NCBI GenBank assembly: GCA_934668515.1
Contig: CAKUNS010000027.1
Span: forward strand, 1 to 21,904
DNA length: 21,904 bases
Source: an uncultured Eggerthellaceae bacterium
GTDB lineage: Bacteria > Actinomycetota > Coriobacteriia > Coriobacteriales > Eggerthellaceae
Direction of reading: 5' to 3'
Positions 1 through 6,665 of the stretch are shown here, one piece after another. The position numbers and the translations under genes were made by a program. Below the pieces are notes generated by a model. It saw only the letters and a list, made by a program, of their open reading frames with translations, did not search any database and was not told where the DNA came from. Every line of letters begins with the position of its first letter. The stretch's first letter is position 1.

Positions 1-2
1 AG

Positions 3-278
3 AAGGACTTCGTTTGGCCCGACCAGCTATGGTTCTGGATCATTGGCTACGACCTGTGGAACTTCGCTTACCAGATGTACACCATCGTTTCGAAGAAACG
101 TAATCCGTTCAAGCAGGAGCTCTACATCGACAACCCGCGCTTCCGTAGGGTTTACCTTGAGAGCATCGACGTCCCCGAAGACCAGCGTGAAGCCGCATTG
201 GCCAACCTGGAAGAGTTCGGCTACGCAGCCGCTTGGGATGAAAAAGGCCGTGTGAAGACCATGGTCGAGCGCCCGTAA
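3..278 (+). CDS. DUF5692-like membrane protein, C-terminal part (cut by window start, possibly internally deleted)
   Basis: The reading frame enters from the left edge and stops at TAA 276-278, giving about 91 residues. It opens with an aromatic membrane segment containing WPDQLWFWIIGYDLWNFAYQ, which I associate with the DUF5692 family of integral membrane proteins of unknown function. It then passes directly into MYTIVSKKRNPFKQELY and a charged soluble tail. In the family as I remember it, several more helices (an HRAQTLAL stretch and an HNP...VSL...AN stretch) lie between these two parts, and exactly those pieces occur in the next remnant at 348-678. The join at 'AYQ/IYQ' therefore looks like an in-frame internal deletion. 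Whether the product is expressed cannot be judged because the start is outside the window. The family call is from memory and moderate in certainty. Confidence 0.55.
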   Translation, partial: KDFVWPDQLWFWIIGYDLWNFAYQMYTIVSKKRNPFKQELYIDNPRFRRVYLESIDVPEDQREAALANLEEFGYAAAWDEKGRVKTMVERP

Positions 279-292
279 ACGCTATAGTTTCC

Positions 293-325
293 GCACCGTC
301 GTGCGTCAAAAGATCGCGACGGTGC
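293..325. other. Perfect 9-bp inverted repeat between DUF5692 remnants
   Basis: GCACCGTCG (293-301) and CGACGGTGC (317-325) are perfect reverse complements separated by 15 bases. The hairpin starts 14 bases after the first stop codon and ends just before the AGGAGG site of the next remnant. No T-run follows on the plus strand, so it is a weak terminator at best. It could be an attenuator or a processing stem. Confidence 0.5.
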
Positions 326-347
326 ACAATCAACCCTAGGAGGACCC

Positions 348-678
348 ATGGGTATCCCGTACGAAGCATCCGACCCCATGGTCTAGGCAATTTGGCTGTT
401 CGTCGTGTTCGCCCTCATGGCTGCAGCGCCGAGCGCAAACGCTAGCGTTGTGCGCAATGTTCGCCATGGCATTTCCGCAGTTCTACACCTTTGCCGAAAT
501 CCCAACGACGCACAATCCCAATGCCTTCTTTGCCGTGAGCCTGGTTGCCCTTGTCGCCAACATCGCGCTTGCCATTTACCAGTTCCGCCGCATCCGCACC
601 CGCAACCTTAGCCCTCTTAAGGATGAGCTTTATAATGACACCAAGAAGTACATCGAGGTCGTCGAAGAAAATCGCTAG
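348..678 (+). pseudogene. DUF5692-like membrane protein pseudogene (nonsense codon, internal deletion, frame change)
   Basis: A good ribosome site (AGGAGG, about 339-344) precedes ATG 348. Translation gives MGIPYEASDPMV, then TAG at 384-386, then AIWLFVVFALM. The TAG sits where a Trp codon (TGG) would fit the membrane-segment sequence. The remaining similarity continues in another frame from about 421 as LQRRAQTLALCAMFAMAFPQ, followed by HNPNAFFAVSLVALVANIAL and KDELYNDTKKYIEVVEENR, ending at TAG 676-678. The N-terminal and C-terminal ends of a DUF5692-type protein are thus present, but the middle is missing and the two ends are out of frame. This is a second copy next to the partial gene at 3-278, so the locus once held a tandem pair. 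Loss of function is inferred from the stop plus the frame change. The family name is from memory. Confidence 0.6.
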
Positions 679-696
679 TTTTTGAGCCTGATTTTC

Positions 697-1446
697 ATGA
701 ACTGGAACAAAAACGGCGACCTTACTACCAGCGAAGGCGTCGTCGTGTAAACGCAGAAGAACATTCCCACGCCCGAATTCAACCCTGACCTGCCGCATCA
801 TGTTACGCAACAGGTCAGGCAAAACAACAGGCTAGAAGGCACGGCGGGCGATATCATACTGGCGGCACGAAAGCTCTACGAATCCCAGGGCGTTGCTGCA
901 ACAAGCCTGACTGCCATTGCGCGCAAAGCGGGAATCGCGCGCAGCCTGCTTTACTATTACTTCCCCGACAAACAAGCTGTAACCGATGCCGTGGTCGACG
1001 ACTATCTTGAAGACCTGGTTGAAAGCGTTTCGACATGGAATGAGCTGCGCGCCTTCGGCGACACCCCGTCAGAGCTGAAGAAGTGCGTCTCGATGATTCG
1101 CCGTGCTCTCTACACTGCATCGGGAGAACTACGCCCAATGTTTGCCGTGCTGGATGAACTGGGGATTCGCGACGAATTCGCAACTCAAGCCGTCCGCGAG
1201 ATCGTCGCATGCATTCAAGACTACATCGTCTCCGAATATTTGGCTTACCGAACTATCGAGATCCAGCTCATACCCGAAACCCTCGGCCTTCTTATATTCG
1301 GGCTGGCAGGCATGATGAAAGCGAAACCCGACATCACCGACGAAGAGCTGGCCATTCTGATTGCGCAAACCTTGCGTCTTGACATGACCGTGATGGACCC
1401 GCCGCCCTGGCTGGAAAACCCCTCGCCTGACGTTCCTTCAGATTAA
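697..1446 (+). pseudogene. TetR/AcrR-family transcriptional regulator with in-frame stop upstream of the HTH
   Basis: The frame from ATG 697 reads MNWNKNGDLTTSEGVVV, then TAA (748-750), then TQKNIPTPEF and onward without further stops to TAA 1444-1446. The HTH is clear: GDIILAARKLYESQG, then TSLTAIARKAGIARSLLYYY and FPDKQAVTDAV, the standard TetR helix 1, HTH and Tyr/Phe pattern. A helical ligand and dimer domain of about 150 residues follows. After the TAA there is no ATG, GTG or TTG in frame until GTG 991, which lies beyond the HTH. Unless the stop is read through or a non-canonical start such as ATT is used, no DNA-binding protein is made. A protein from GTG 991 would be only the ligand domain. 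It lies directly behind the decayed DUF5692 copy, so it was probably its cognate regulator and decayed with it. Confidence 0.6.
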
Positions 1447-1491
1447 CCCCGCGCATGGTGGCATTACCTATCCCCCAAACGTCAATTGGGA

Positions 1492-1497
1492 TACAAT
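1492..1497 (+). promoter_or_regulatory. Candidate -10 box for the BilS-like flavodoxin gene
   Basis: TACAAT lies 38 bases before ATG 1535. It overlaps the edge of a small inverted repeat (CCCAA at about 1474-1478, TTGGG at about 1486-1490). No convincing -35 box sits at 17-18 bases, so this is a weak call. Confidence 0.3.
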
Positions 1498-1534
1498 CGC
1501 TACGGATTATTTTCGTCAGAACGAGGTCAGGCCC

Positions 1535-2038
1535 ATGAGCGAAACCAATTACTCAATCATCTTCAGCAGCAAAACCGGAAACACCGAACGCCTTGCGGAA
1601 GCGGTTCACAATGCCCTACCGCAAGATCGCTGCGATTACTTCGGAGACCCTTCTATCGAAAACCCCAGTTCGGAAGTGCTCTATATCGGCTTTTGGACCA
1701 ACCAAGGCAAGGCCGATGATGCAACGCTGCACCTTCTTAAAACCCTGCACGACAAGAAAATCTTCCTATTCGGCACAGCAGGATTTGGCGAAAGCGACGA
1801 CTACTTCCAAGCAGTTTTAAATAGGACCAAGGAATCCATTGACGAAAGCAACACCGTTGTCGGCGCCTACATGTGCCAGGGCAAAATGCCTCAGTCGGTG
1901 CGCGATCGCTACGTCAAAATGAAAGGGCAACCCAACTGCATGCCCAATATCGATCAAATGATCGAAAACTTCGACCGAGCCCTTTCCCATCCCGACGAGA
2001 AAGATCTGGAAGCGCTTAAGAAGGCGGTTGCCGAATAA
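1535..2038 (+). CDS. Flavodoxin family protein, BilS-like
   Basis: This 167-residue protein has the flavodoxin FMN-phosphate loop SSKTGNT at residues 11-17. The GFWTNQGKADD and FLFGTAGFG segments fit the loops that hold the isoalloxazine ring, and a MCQGKMP segment follows. This pattern, with the C-terminal MIENFDRALSHPDE, is what I recall for proteins annotated as 'flavodoxin family protein BilS', a small electron carrier proposed to assist the bilirubin reductase BilR. No bilR-like (old-yellow-enzyme type) gene is in the window, so a bilirubin role is not supported here and a general flavodoxin role is safer. ATG 1535 is preceded by a weak AGG-containing site. The gene stands alone between the TetR remnant and a strong terminator. 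Confidence 0.8.
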   Translation: MSETNYSIIFSSKTGNTERLAEAVHNALPQDRCDYFGDPSIENPSSEVLYIGFWTNQGKADDATLHLLKTLHDKKIFLFGTAGFGESDDYFQAVLNRTKESIDESNTVVGAYMCQGKMPQSVRDRYVKMKGQPNCMPNIDQMIENFDRALSHPDEKDLEALKKAVAE

Positions 2039-2060
2039 CAGCAAGTCCCACAAACAATGA

Positions 2061-2097
2061 AGCGAGGCAGGGGTCCTTCCCCCTGCCTCGCTTTTCA
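2061..2097 (+). terminator. Rho-independent terminator after the flavodoxin gene
   Basis: A perfect 13-bp GC-rich stem (AGCGAGGCAGGGG at 2061-2073, its complement at 2080-2092) is followed on the plus strand by TTTTCATTT. It starts 23 bases past the stop at 2038. The minus-strand tail has few T residues, so it mainly serves the plus-strand gene. It also separates that gene from the convergent minus-strand operon ending at 2156. Confidence 0.9.
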
Positions 2098-2155
2098 TTT
2101 CCAAAATCACTCCACGAAACCCAACGTTTGGCCAAAGTTGCTTCGCGCTATCGTC

Positions 2156-2803
2156 CTACAAACCCCAGCGGGCATATTCCAGGTAACCGCTCACGCTGTA
2201 ATGATCGGCCCCGTCATCTGCGGGATACCCCTCGCCGCCTACAGCGCCAAGATAACCGTTGTTAACCTTTTCGCCGCTCCCGTTCACAACCAAAGCGTAC
2301 CAGTGACCGTAACTGTGCGCAGGCTTACGCAGCTGGCAAGCAAGCGTCAACTTCGACTCGCCTTCCTTGCGGAAGAACGCACCATTCGCCTTGATCTTTT
2401 CAATAAGCGTCCCATCGAACCAAAAACAGATGAACGGCGTTTCGAACACGTCGGTAAGCGATCCGGCCTCGCCGTTATACACATAGCAGAACAAAGCGCG
2501 ATCGCGCGACTGGGAAAGCAGCTCCACCTCGCTTTCCTTCAGCTTGAATTCCACCGTGGTGATGGCACCGGGACGATCGGGGTCCTCGCGCACGTTGGTC
2601 ACTGCGGTTTTCACCTGAAAGAAAAACGTCTCGGGAGCAGTGCCGGGCTTTTCAAGCTGTTGTTTCAAATTCAACGACACCACATCGACGCCCATATCCG
2701 CAGGCGGGCGAAGAGCATCAAGGCCGTTGCGGTACAACGAGCTCATAAGCTGATACTCGCCGGTGTAACCGTTGTACAGCGCGTCGAAGAAATACTGGGG
2801 CAC
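2156..2803 (-). CDS. DUF4365-like protein (predicted PD-(D/E)XK nuclease fold), last gene of the ClpP/VirD4 cassette
   Basis: The 215-residue product starts at GTG 2803 behind AAGGAGA, a well-placed ribosome site. Its N-terminal third has a helix with Glu16 (TGEYQLMSSLYRNGLDAL), then GVDVV (Asp40) and FFFQVKT (Gln63, Lys65). The E...D...QxK order is that of DUF4365 and other restriction-endonuclease-like folds, where D and (E/Q)xK can form a metal site. With Gln in place of Glu, catalytic ability is uncertain. The C-terminal half is rich in aromatic residues, has no recognised motif and has no membrane segment. It follows the unknown gene at 2877-3446 by 73 bases on the same strand, so it is probably the distal gene of a clpP/virD4-like transcript. 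The fold assignment is inferred from few residues. Confidence 0.5.
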   Translation of the reverse strand: MPQYFFDALYNGYTGEYQLMSSLYRNGLDALRPPADMGVDVVSLNLKQQLEKPGTAPETFFFQVKTAVTNVREDPDRPGAITTVEFKLKESEVELLSQSRDRALFCYVYNGEAGSLTDVFETPFICFWFDGTLIEKIKANGAFFRKEGESKLTLACQLRKPAHSYGHWYALVVNGSGEKVNNGYLGAVGGEGYPADDGADHYSVSGYLEYARWGL

Positions 2804-2876
2804 GAGCGTCTCCTTAGGTTTTGAATCGAACGCTTAGATTCTAGCGTTGTCCCGAGCGTAATCGCTAGAGGGTCTT

Positions 2877-3446
2877 CTAGCTTTGATCGTGAAGATACGG
2901 AGCGACCGTCGCGGAACAGTCTTCAACCATCATGTGGGCACGTGCGAACACGGTCTCACGAAGATCGTCGTCCTGCAACACGATTTGCGTGATAAGCGCT
3001 TTTGCAAGCTGCAGCTCGTTAAGCCAGGGTTCGTTTTCCCACAGGTCCTTAAGCTGATTCGTGGCATCAAGAACCTTGTTGTACGGAACATCCGGCAATG
3101 TGGCAAGCGCCCCTTCTTTGTTGCGACGAACTTGCCATACGAATACGCAGGCGGGGTTCTCGACTTGGGTATGCGCTTTCGTCAAGCTGTTCTCGAGCCT
3201 CGCCGCTGCTTGTGGGTCGGTCCTCGCAAGATAGGCAGCGCGACTCGGCAATGCATTCGCGATCGGGTTGGTGATCTCAAGGATCTCCTCGGCGTGCACA
3301 CGATACGCGTCGCACACGTCAAACGGAACCCTGCGCTCAGCCTGAACCAGTTCGCTGTCCTTTGCCTTGCAGGCTGCGCGCTCACGAGCAGCGTTTGCGC
3401 AAGCGATACGTTTGCTCAAGCTTGCTCGAGCATCAATGTCGTTCAT
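2877..3446 (-). CDS. Hypothetical protein downstream of VirD4-like gene
   Basis: This 189-residue protein is not recognised. ATG 3446 is chosen because GAAGGGAAGGG lies just upstream and the preceding virD4-like stop (3460) is only 13 bases away. Longer in-frame extensions would run deep into the virD4 gene. The sequence is soluble, mostly helical and Ala-rich, with a basic and acidic N-terminus (SKRIACANAARERAACKAKD). It has a middle segment on Asn/Pro/Ala (ITNPIANALPSRAAYLARTD) and a Trp-containing segment near residue 135 (LKDLWENEPWLNEL). No signal peptide, membrane segment or metal motif was seen. Its tight spacing to the VirD4-like ATPase suggests they work together. Confidence 0.7.
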   Translation of the reverse strand: MNDIDARASLSKRIACANAARERAACKAKDSELVQAERRVPFDVCDAYRVHAEEILEITNPIANALPSRAAYLARTDPQAAARLENSLTKAHTQVENPACVFVWQVRRNKEGALATLPDVPYNKVLDATNQLKDLWENEPWLNELQLAKALITQIVLQDDDLRETVFARAHMMVEDCSATVAPYLHDQS

Positions 3447-3459
3447 ACCCTTCCCTTCC

Positions 3460-4836
3460 TTAAGCAGCGACGTCGGAGCCGTCGTCGAAGTCGTCGACTT
3501 CAAACTGGGCGTCGAGCCACAGTTCTTCTTCATCAAAATCAAGCAAGGCGGTAGGATCTTCCATCTGATAAACCCACGTTGGCTCACCAACCTCGCCAAG
3601 ATCGAAATACCCCGGATGCTCCTCGATCTTGTAGCCGGGTTCGCACACGCCACGATTCCCGCGCTCGAACAGCCACCAATTATCAGAAGGCGTCTCAAGA
3701 AGCGTCGCGGCCGTCTTGTTGGCGCGCAGCGAGAAATAGCGCGCCGTCCGCTCGTCCTGGAAGCCCAGCACCAGATGGCGATCGCAGTTACCGATGATCG
3801 AATTCGCAACCGCCTGGTTGTAGCGCGCCTCTAGCTGGCTTACCGTCTGACAAATGATGGTGCAACTGATTTCACGGCTGCGGATAACGGAAAGCACGTC
3901 ATCGAAGTCCGGCAGCGTCAGATTTGCGAAATCATCAAGCATGAAGCGAACGGGGACGGGCAACCTGCCGCCTTCGCACTTCGCGTCCGCGAAGTCGCAC
4001 AAACTGGAAAACGCCTGACGAATAAACAAGCTGGTCAGCGGCGCCAAGCTGCGATCCATGTCATCCATGGTCACGAACAGCACGCGACGTTCACGGCCCA
4101 GATCGCAAAAGTCGATCTGGTCTACCCTGCGAAACGACGCAAGAGCGCCATCGAACGTAAGCGGCATCAAATTCGCGGCGATGATTCCCATGATGCTGGA
4201 GTGCATCTTCTCAGCACGGGCCGTGCTCTTCGCGCGGCGATACAGCGAAGCGGCATAGCTTTCGGGATCTTGCCTGGAAAGATCGGAGAACAGCGCATCG
4301 GCATTCCCTTCACACGCCTGCTCGTAAACGCTCACGATCGACGCCATATTCCATTCGCGGTCGGGAAGCGCCTCGAACACGTATGCGATATAGCTTGCGA
4401 CGTAGTTTGCCGCCGCACCCGCCCAAAACGGGTCGTCGCCCATCTCCGAGCGCGGGAACAGCGCACTGGCAATAGAAATGATGTCCTGAGCAAGAGGTCG
4501 TCCCTTGCGCCAACGGACATGATGAAGCGGGTCGTATCCAATCGTGCCTTCCATCGTGGTGAAATCAAGGCAGTCGACGGTGTAACCGTGTGCGCTCAGA
4601 CACGGTCCCATTTCGCGAAACAAGCGGCCCTTGGAATCAAGGACAACGTAAGAGCCTTCGCATTGCAAAAGGTTGGGCTTCAAAAAGTTGCGCGTTTTGC
4701 CAGAACCCGAGCAACCAAGAACCAGTACGTTGTTGTTTAGCCCGGTTGCCCACGAGTCCATGCTCTCGGATCGCGTGGAAGTAAGGATGAGCTCGCCCGC
4801 ATAGGCGGCGCGGCTGTTTTCAGTGAAGCTGTTCAT
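3460..4836 (-). CDS. VirD4/TraG-like conjugative coupling ATPase lacking a membrane anchor
   Basis: The 458-residue protein carries Walker A GCSGSGKT at residues 41-48, an adjacent FLKPNLLQ helix and YVVLDSKGRLFREMG. These are typical of the firmicute/actinobacterial VirD4 (PcfC/TraG) type IV coupling protein family. The Walker B-like strand is VRFMLDDFANL, and the sensor region is RSREISCTIICQTVSQLEARY, matching the TraM-recognition/TraG C-terminal domain. Coupling proteins normally have two N-terminal transmembrane helices; here the Walker A comes after only 40 soluble residues, so it should be cytosolic. It ends in an acidic tail. No relaxase, VirB4, VirB6 or mating-pore gene is in the window. 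It lies between clpP-like (111 bases upstream) and an unknown gene 13 bases downstream. Confidence 0.8.
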   Translation of the reverse strand: MNSFTENSRAAYAGELILTSTRSESMDSWATGLNNNVLVLGCSGSGKTRNFLKPNLLQCEGSYVVLDSKGRLFREMGPCLSAHGYTVDCLDFTTMEGTIGYDPLHHVRWRKGRPLAQDIISIASALFPRSEMGDDPFWAGAAANYVASYIAYVFEALPDREWNMASIVSVYEQACEGNADALFSDLSRQDPESYAASLYRRAKSTARAEKMHSSIMGIIAANLMPLTFDGALASFRRVDQIDFCDLGRERRVLFVTMDDMDRSLAPLTSLFIRQAFSSLCDFADAKCEGGRLPVPVRFMLDDFANLTLPDFDDVLSVIRSREISCTIICQTVSQLEARYNQAVANSIIGNCDRHLVLGFQDERTARYFSLRANKTAATLLETPSDNWWLFERGNRGVCEPGYKIEEHPGYFDLGEVGEPTWVYQMEDPTALLDFDEEELWLDAQFEVDDFDDGSDVAA

Positions 4837-4947
4837 TGTTTATCTCGCTCTCTCTGCGTGATTGAGTTTTCGCTGATAGATGATGAAATCGAAATGCCTA
4901 CGACACAGCTTGGGCGCATCGCGGCAGCGACAAGGGCGGCCGAGCCC

Positions 4948-5544
4948 CTAGAGCTTCGTGATGATACGGTCGGCAAGACCCGCTTCAACGGCTTCTTCCG
5001 CCTCGAAGTAGGTATCCGAAGCCGTAAGCTCGAAAACGCGGTCGATAGGCATACCGCTGTGACGTGCGATAACGCCAGCAGTGATGTCTCGGATACGCAT
5101 AAGATCGTCCGCCCTGGCCTTCACGGACAGCGCACTGCCACCAGCACCAGTGCCGATAAGCGGGTCATGGATCATGACGCGGCTATGCGGCAAAATCTCG
5201 CGATCGTCCCCTGCGATGAACAGCAATGCCGCCATGCTTGCAGCCATACCCAAGCAAACGGTTCGAATGGGGCAGCTCACAGCCTGCATGACGTCATAAA
5301 GAGCCAAGCCGGACTGGACTTCGCCACCGGGACTGTTGATGTAAAGCGTGATGGGGGCCGTGGAATCTTCACGCTGAAGATACAGCAAGCCGCGGATAAC
5401 GACTGCACACGATTCAGCGTTCACCGAGGTCATAAGCTCGAGCTGGCGCTTTCCCAGCATCTCGTCCCTAATATCCAGACGATTTAGACCTTCTGCGGTT
5501 TCGCGAATGATTTGAGGTTGATAAACAAATGCATGCTCACTCAT
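4948..5544 (-). CDS. clpP: ATP-dependent Clp protease proteolytic subunit-like serine protease
   Basis: At 198 residues this is normal ClpP length. The fold markers are present: YINSPGG at 68-74, LGMAASMAALLF around the catalytic Ser103, SRVMIHDP with His126, and ASDTYFEAEEAVEAGLADRI with Asp177, giving a complete Ser-His-Asp triad. Canonical ClpP has MGAFLL and HQP in the two active-site loops; here they are MAALLF and HDP, so this is a diverged paralogue rather than the housekeeping copy. No clpX or clpA gene is nearby. ATG 5544 is preceded by AAGGAG at a good distance. It is the first gene of a four-gene minus-strand run (protease, VirD4-like ATPase, unknown, DUF4365-like), suggesting that the protease acts with that ATPase rather than with a Clp unfoldase. 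Confidence 0.85.
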   Translation of the reverse strand: MSEHAFVYQPQIIRETAEGLNRLDIRDEMLGKRQLELMTSVNAESCAVVIRGLLYLQREDSTAPITLYINSPGGEVQSGLALYDVMQAVSCPIRTVCLGMAASMAALLFIAGDDREILPHSRVMIHDPLIGTGAGGSALSVKARADDLMRIRDITAGVIARHSGMPIDRVFELTASDTYFEAEEAVEAGLADRIITKL

Positions 5545-5669
5545 TATGAGCTCCTTCCGAGGGTAAAAGACTGATAACCAGCAACGCGATGGAACAGGCG
5601 CACAGACGACGAGCTAGCATGAGCCGTCATGCGCATACATTTCCGTTATGAGGTTGTGGTTTGAAAAAT

Positions 5670-5693
5670 CTGGTACCTGGCAAGTAGTACCAG
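5670..5693. promoter_or_regulatory. Inverted repeat upstream of the clpP-like operon (candidate operator)
   Basis: CTGGTAC (5670-5676) and GTACCAG (5687-5693) are perfect complements with a 10-base spacer. The repeat lies 126-149 bases before the clpP-like start. The spacing is about two helical turns centre to centre, suiting a dimeric regulator. The region between it and the gene has no clear -35/-10 pair that I can defend. No regulator gene adjoins. Confidence 0.4.
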
Positions 5694-5800
5694 CAACTCC
5701 TCTATAGGCGATAGCACCTATTTGCCGGGAGGCGGGTCTTGTGACCCTCGGGTGAAGCACACTCTAGCATTCCCCGCAAAAGCGCGCAAGTACCAAAATC

Positions 5801-5833
5801 AAAAAGCCTCAAGGGGCCGAAACCCCTTGAGGC
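5801..5833 (-). terminator. Rho-independent terminator (minus strand)
   Basis: An 11-bp perfect stem (5806-5816 with 5823-5833) and 6-base loop is followed, on the minus strand, by TTTTT and then GATTTT. It is the second terminator downstream of the ABC operon. The 452-base gap 5545-5996 holds two minus-strand terminators and the inverted repeat at 5670, and I see no gene in it. Confidence 0.8.
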
Positions 5834-5911
5834 ATAGCACCGAAAGTGCGAAAGGTCGCGCCAGCCAAAGCAATATAGGCACCAAAGACGCGAAAGGGCA
5901 AAGCGAACGAA

Positions 5912-5958
5912 ACAACAAAGGGCACCGAACCGCTCCATAAGAAGCTCGTTCGATGCCC
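5912..5958 (-). terminator. Terminator of the GntR/ABC operon (minus strand)
   Basis: On the minus strand GGGCATCGAAC (5958-5948) pairs with GTTCGGTGCCC (5930-5920) with a single G-U wobble, followed by TTTGTTGTTT. It lies 38 bases after the permease stop at 5997. Confidence 0.75.
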
Positions 5959-5996
5959 CTGAATCAAACCCTGATCAGTTCACGCACTCTGAAAAA

Positions 5997-6665
5997 CTAG
6001 AGATCTTTCTTTTGAAGGATACGAATGCTGATCATGCAGCTTATCGCATAAATCGCCAACGAGGTTACGATCAAAATGATCAGCGAAATCACTGGATGCA
6101 GAACCACCCAATCGCCAAGACCGCTAAACACTTCAGGCAATGCAAATCGGGAAGCGACGAAGATAAGACACCCGACGAGCATAAGCGCATAAGAAATATA
6201 ACGCGCGCCTTGTGTGCTGCCGAACTTAATTGAGAATGGCTGCGCAAGGGATACCATCCCCAACACGACAAACGTTGAAGCTAGGCACGCTGCAAAGATC
6301 TCGAAAGCCGGGGCCTTTTCTATCGCCACGCCGAAAAGCGGGAACACCGACATGCATGCCAAGGTGACGGCAACCACGACCACAACCACAATCGCCGAGC
6401 AGATGAGTATCGTCATATAACGCCCGATGACGATATCATGACGCGAAAACGGAAGCGCACATCGATAACGCAGCCAGCCATTACGATCGTCGTAACCCAA
6501 CAGCGAGAGCATCACGAGCAACGGAACCATGGCGCACGCCGCAGATGCCCCCGCATACGAACCCATTCCAAAGCACATGAATATGCACACGATCACGCAC
6601 ATAATACCCAAGGTTACAGCCATGGTGCGCATGATCGCCAATTCAGATCGCACAGAAGCCAGCAT
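5997..6665 (-). CDS. ABC-2 type transporter permease
   Basis: The 222-residue protein has about six hydrophobic helices. Near residues 60-85 it has a cytoplasmic stretch, DDRNGWLRYRCALPFSRHDI, followed by VIGRYM. The 'LPFSR..IVIGRY' pattern is characteristic of the ABC-2 permease subfamily (ABC2_membrane_5) that partners YtrB/BcrA-like ATPases. It would form the membrane half of an exporter, or of a cell-envelope-stress transporter. Its ATG overlaps the stop of the ATPase gene by one base (TAATG), a sign of tight translational coupling. The substrate cannot be told from sequence; YtrA-linked systems are often induced by cell-wall-active peptides. Confidence 0.8.
   Translation of the reverse strand: MLASVRSELAIMRTMAVTLGIMCVIVCIFMCFGMGSYAGASAACAMVPLLVMLSLLGYDDRNGWLRYRCALPFSRHDIVIGRYMTILICSAIVVVVVVAVTLACMSVFPLFGVAIEKAPAFEIFAACLASTFVVLGMVSLAQPFSIKFGSTQGARYISYALMLVGCLIFVASRFALPEVFSGLGDWVVLHPVISLIILIVTSLAIYAISCMISIRILQKKDL

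Noticed and set aside
1535..2038. Bilirubin reduction locus
   Set aside because: The flavodoxin resembles BilS, but no BilR-type reductase lies in the window, so the pathway is not claimed.
2057..2824. 255-residue plus-strand frame opposite the DUF4365-like gene
   Set aside because: It begins inside the terminator hairpin and mirrors the minus-strand gene; its composition is Arg/His/Leu-rich noise.
2156..5544. Integrative conjugative element
   Set aside because: Only a coupling-protein-like ATPase is present; no relaxase, VirB4, integrase or attachment repeats were seen.
5702..5940. Short open frames on both strands in the 5545-5996 gap
   Set aside because: They cross two terminator hairpins, have no ribosome site and have no plausible protein composition.
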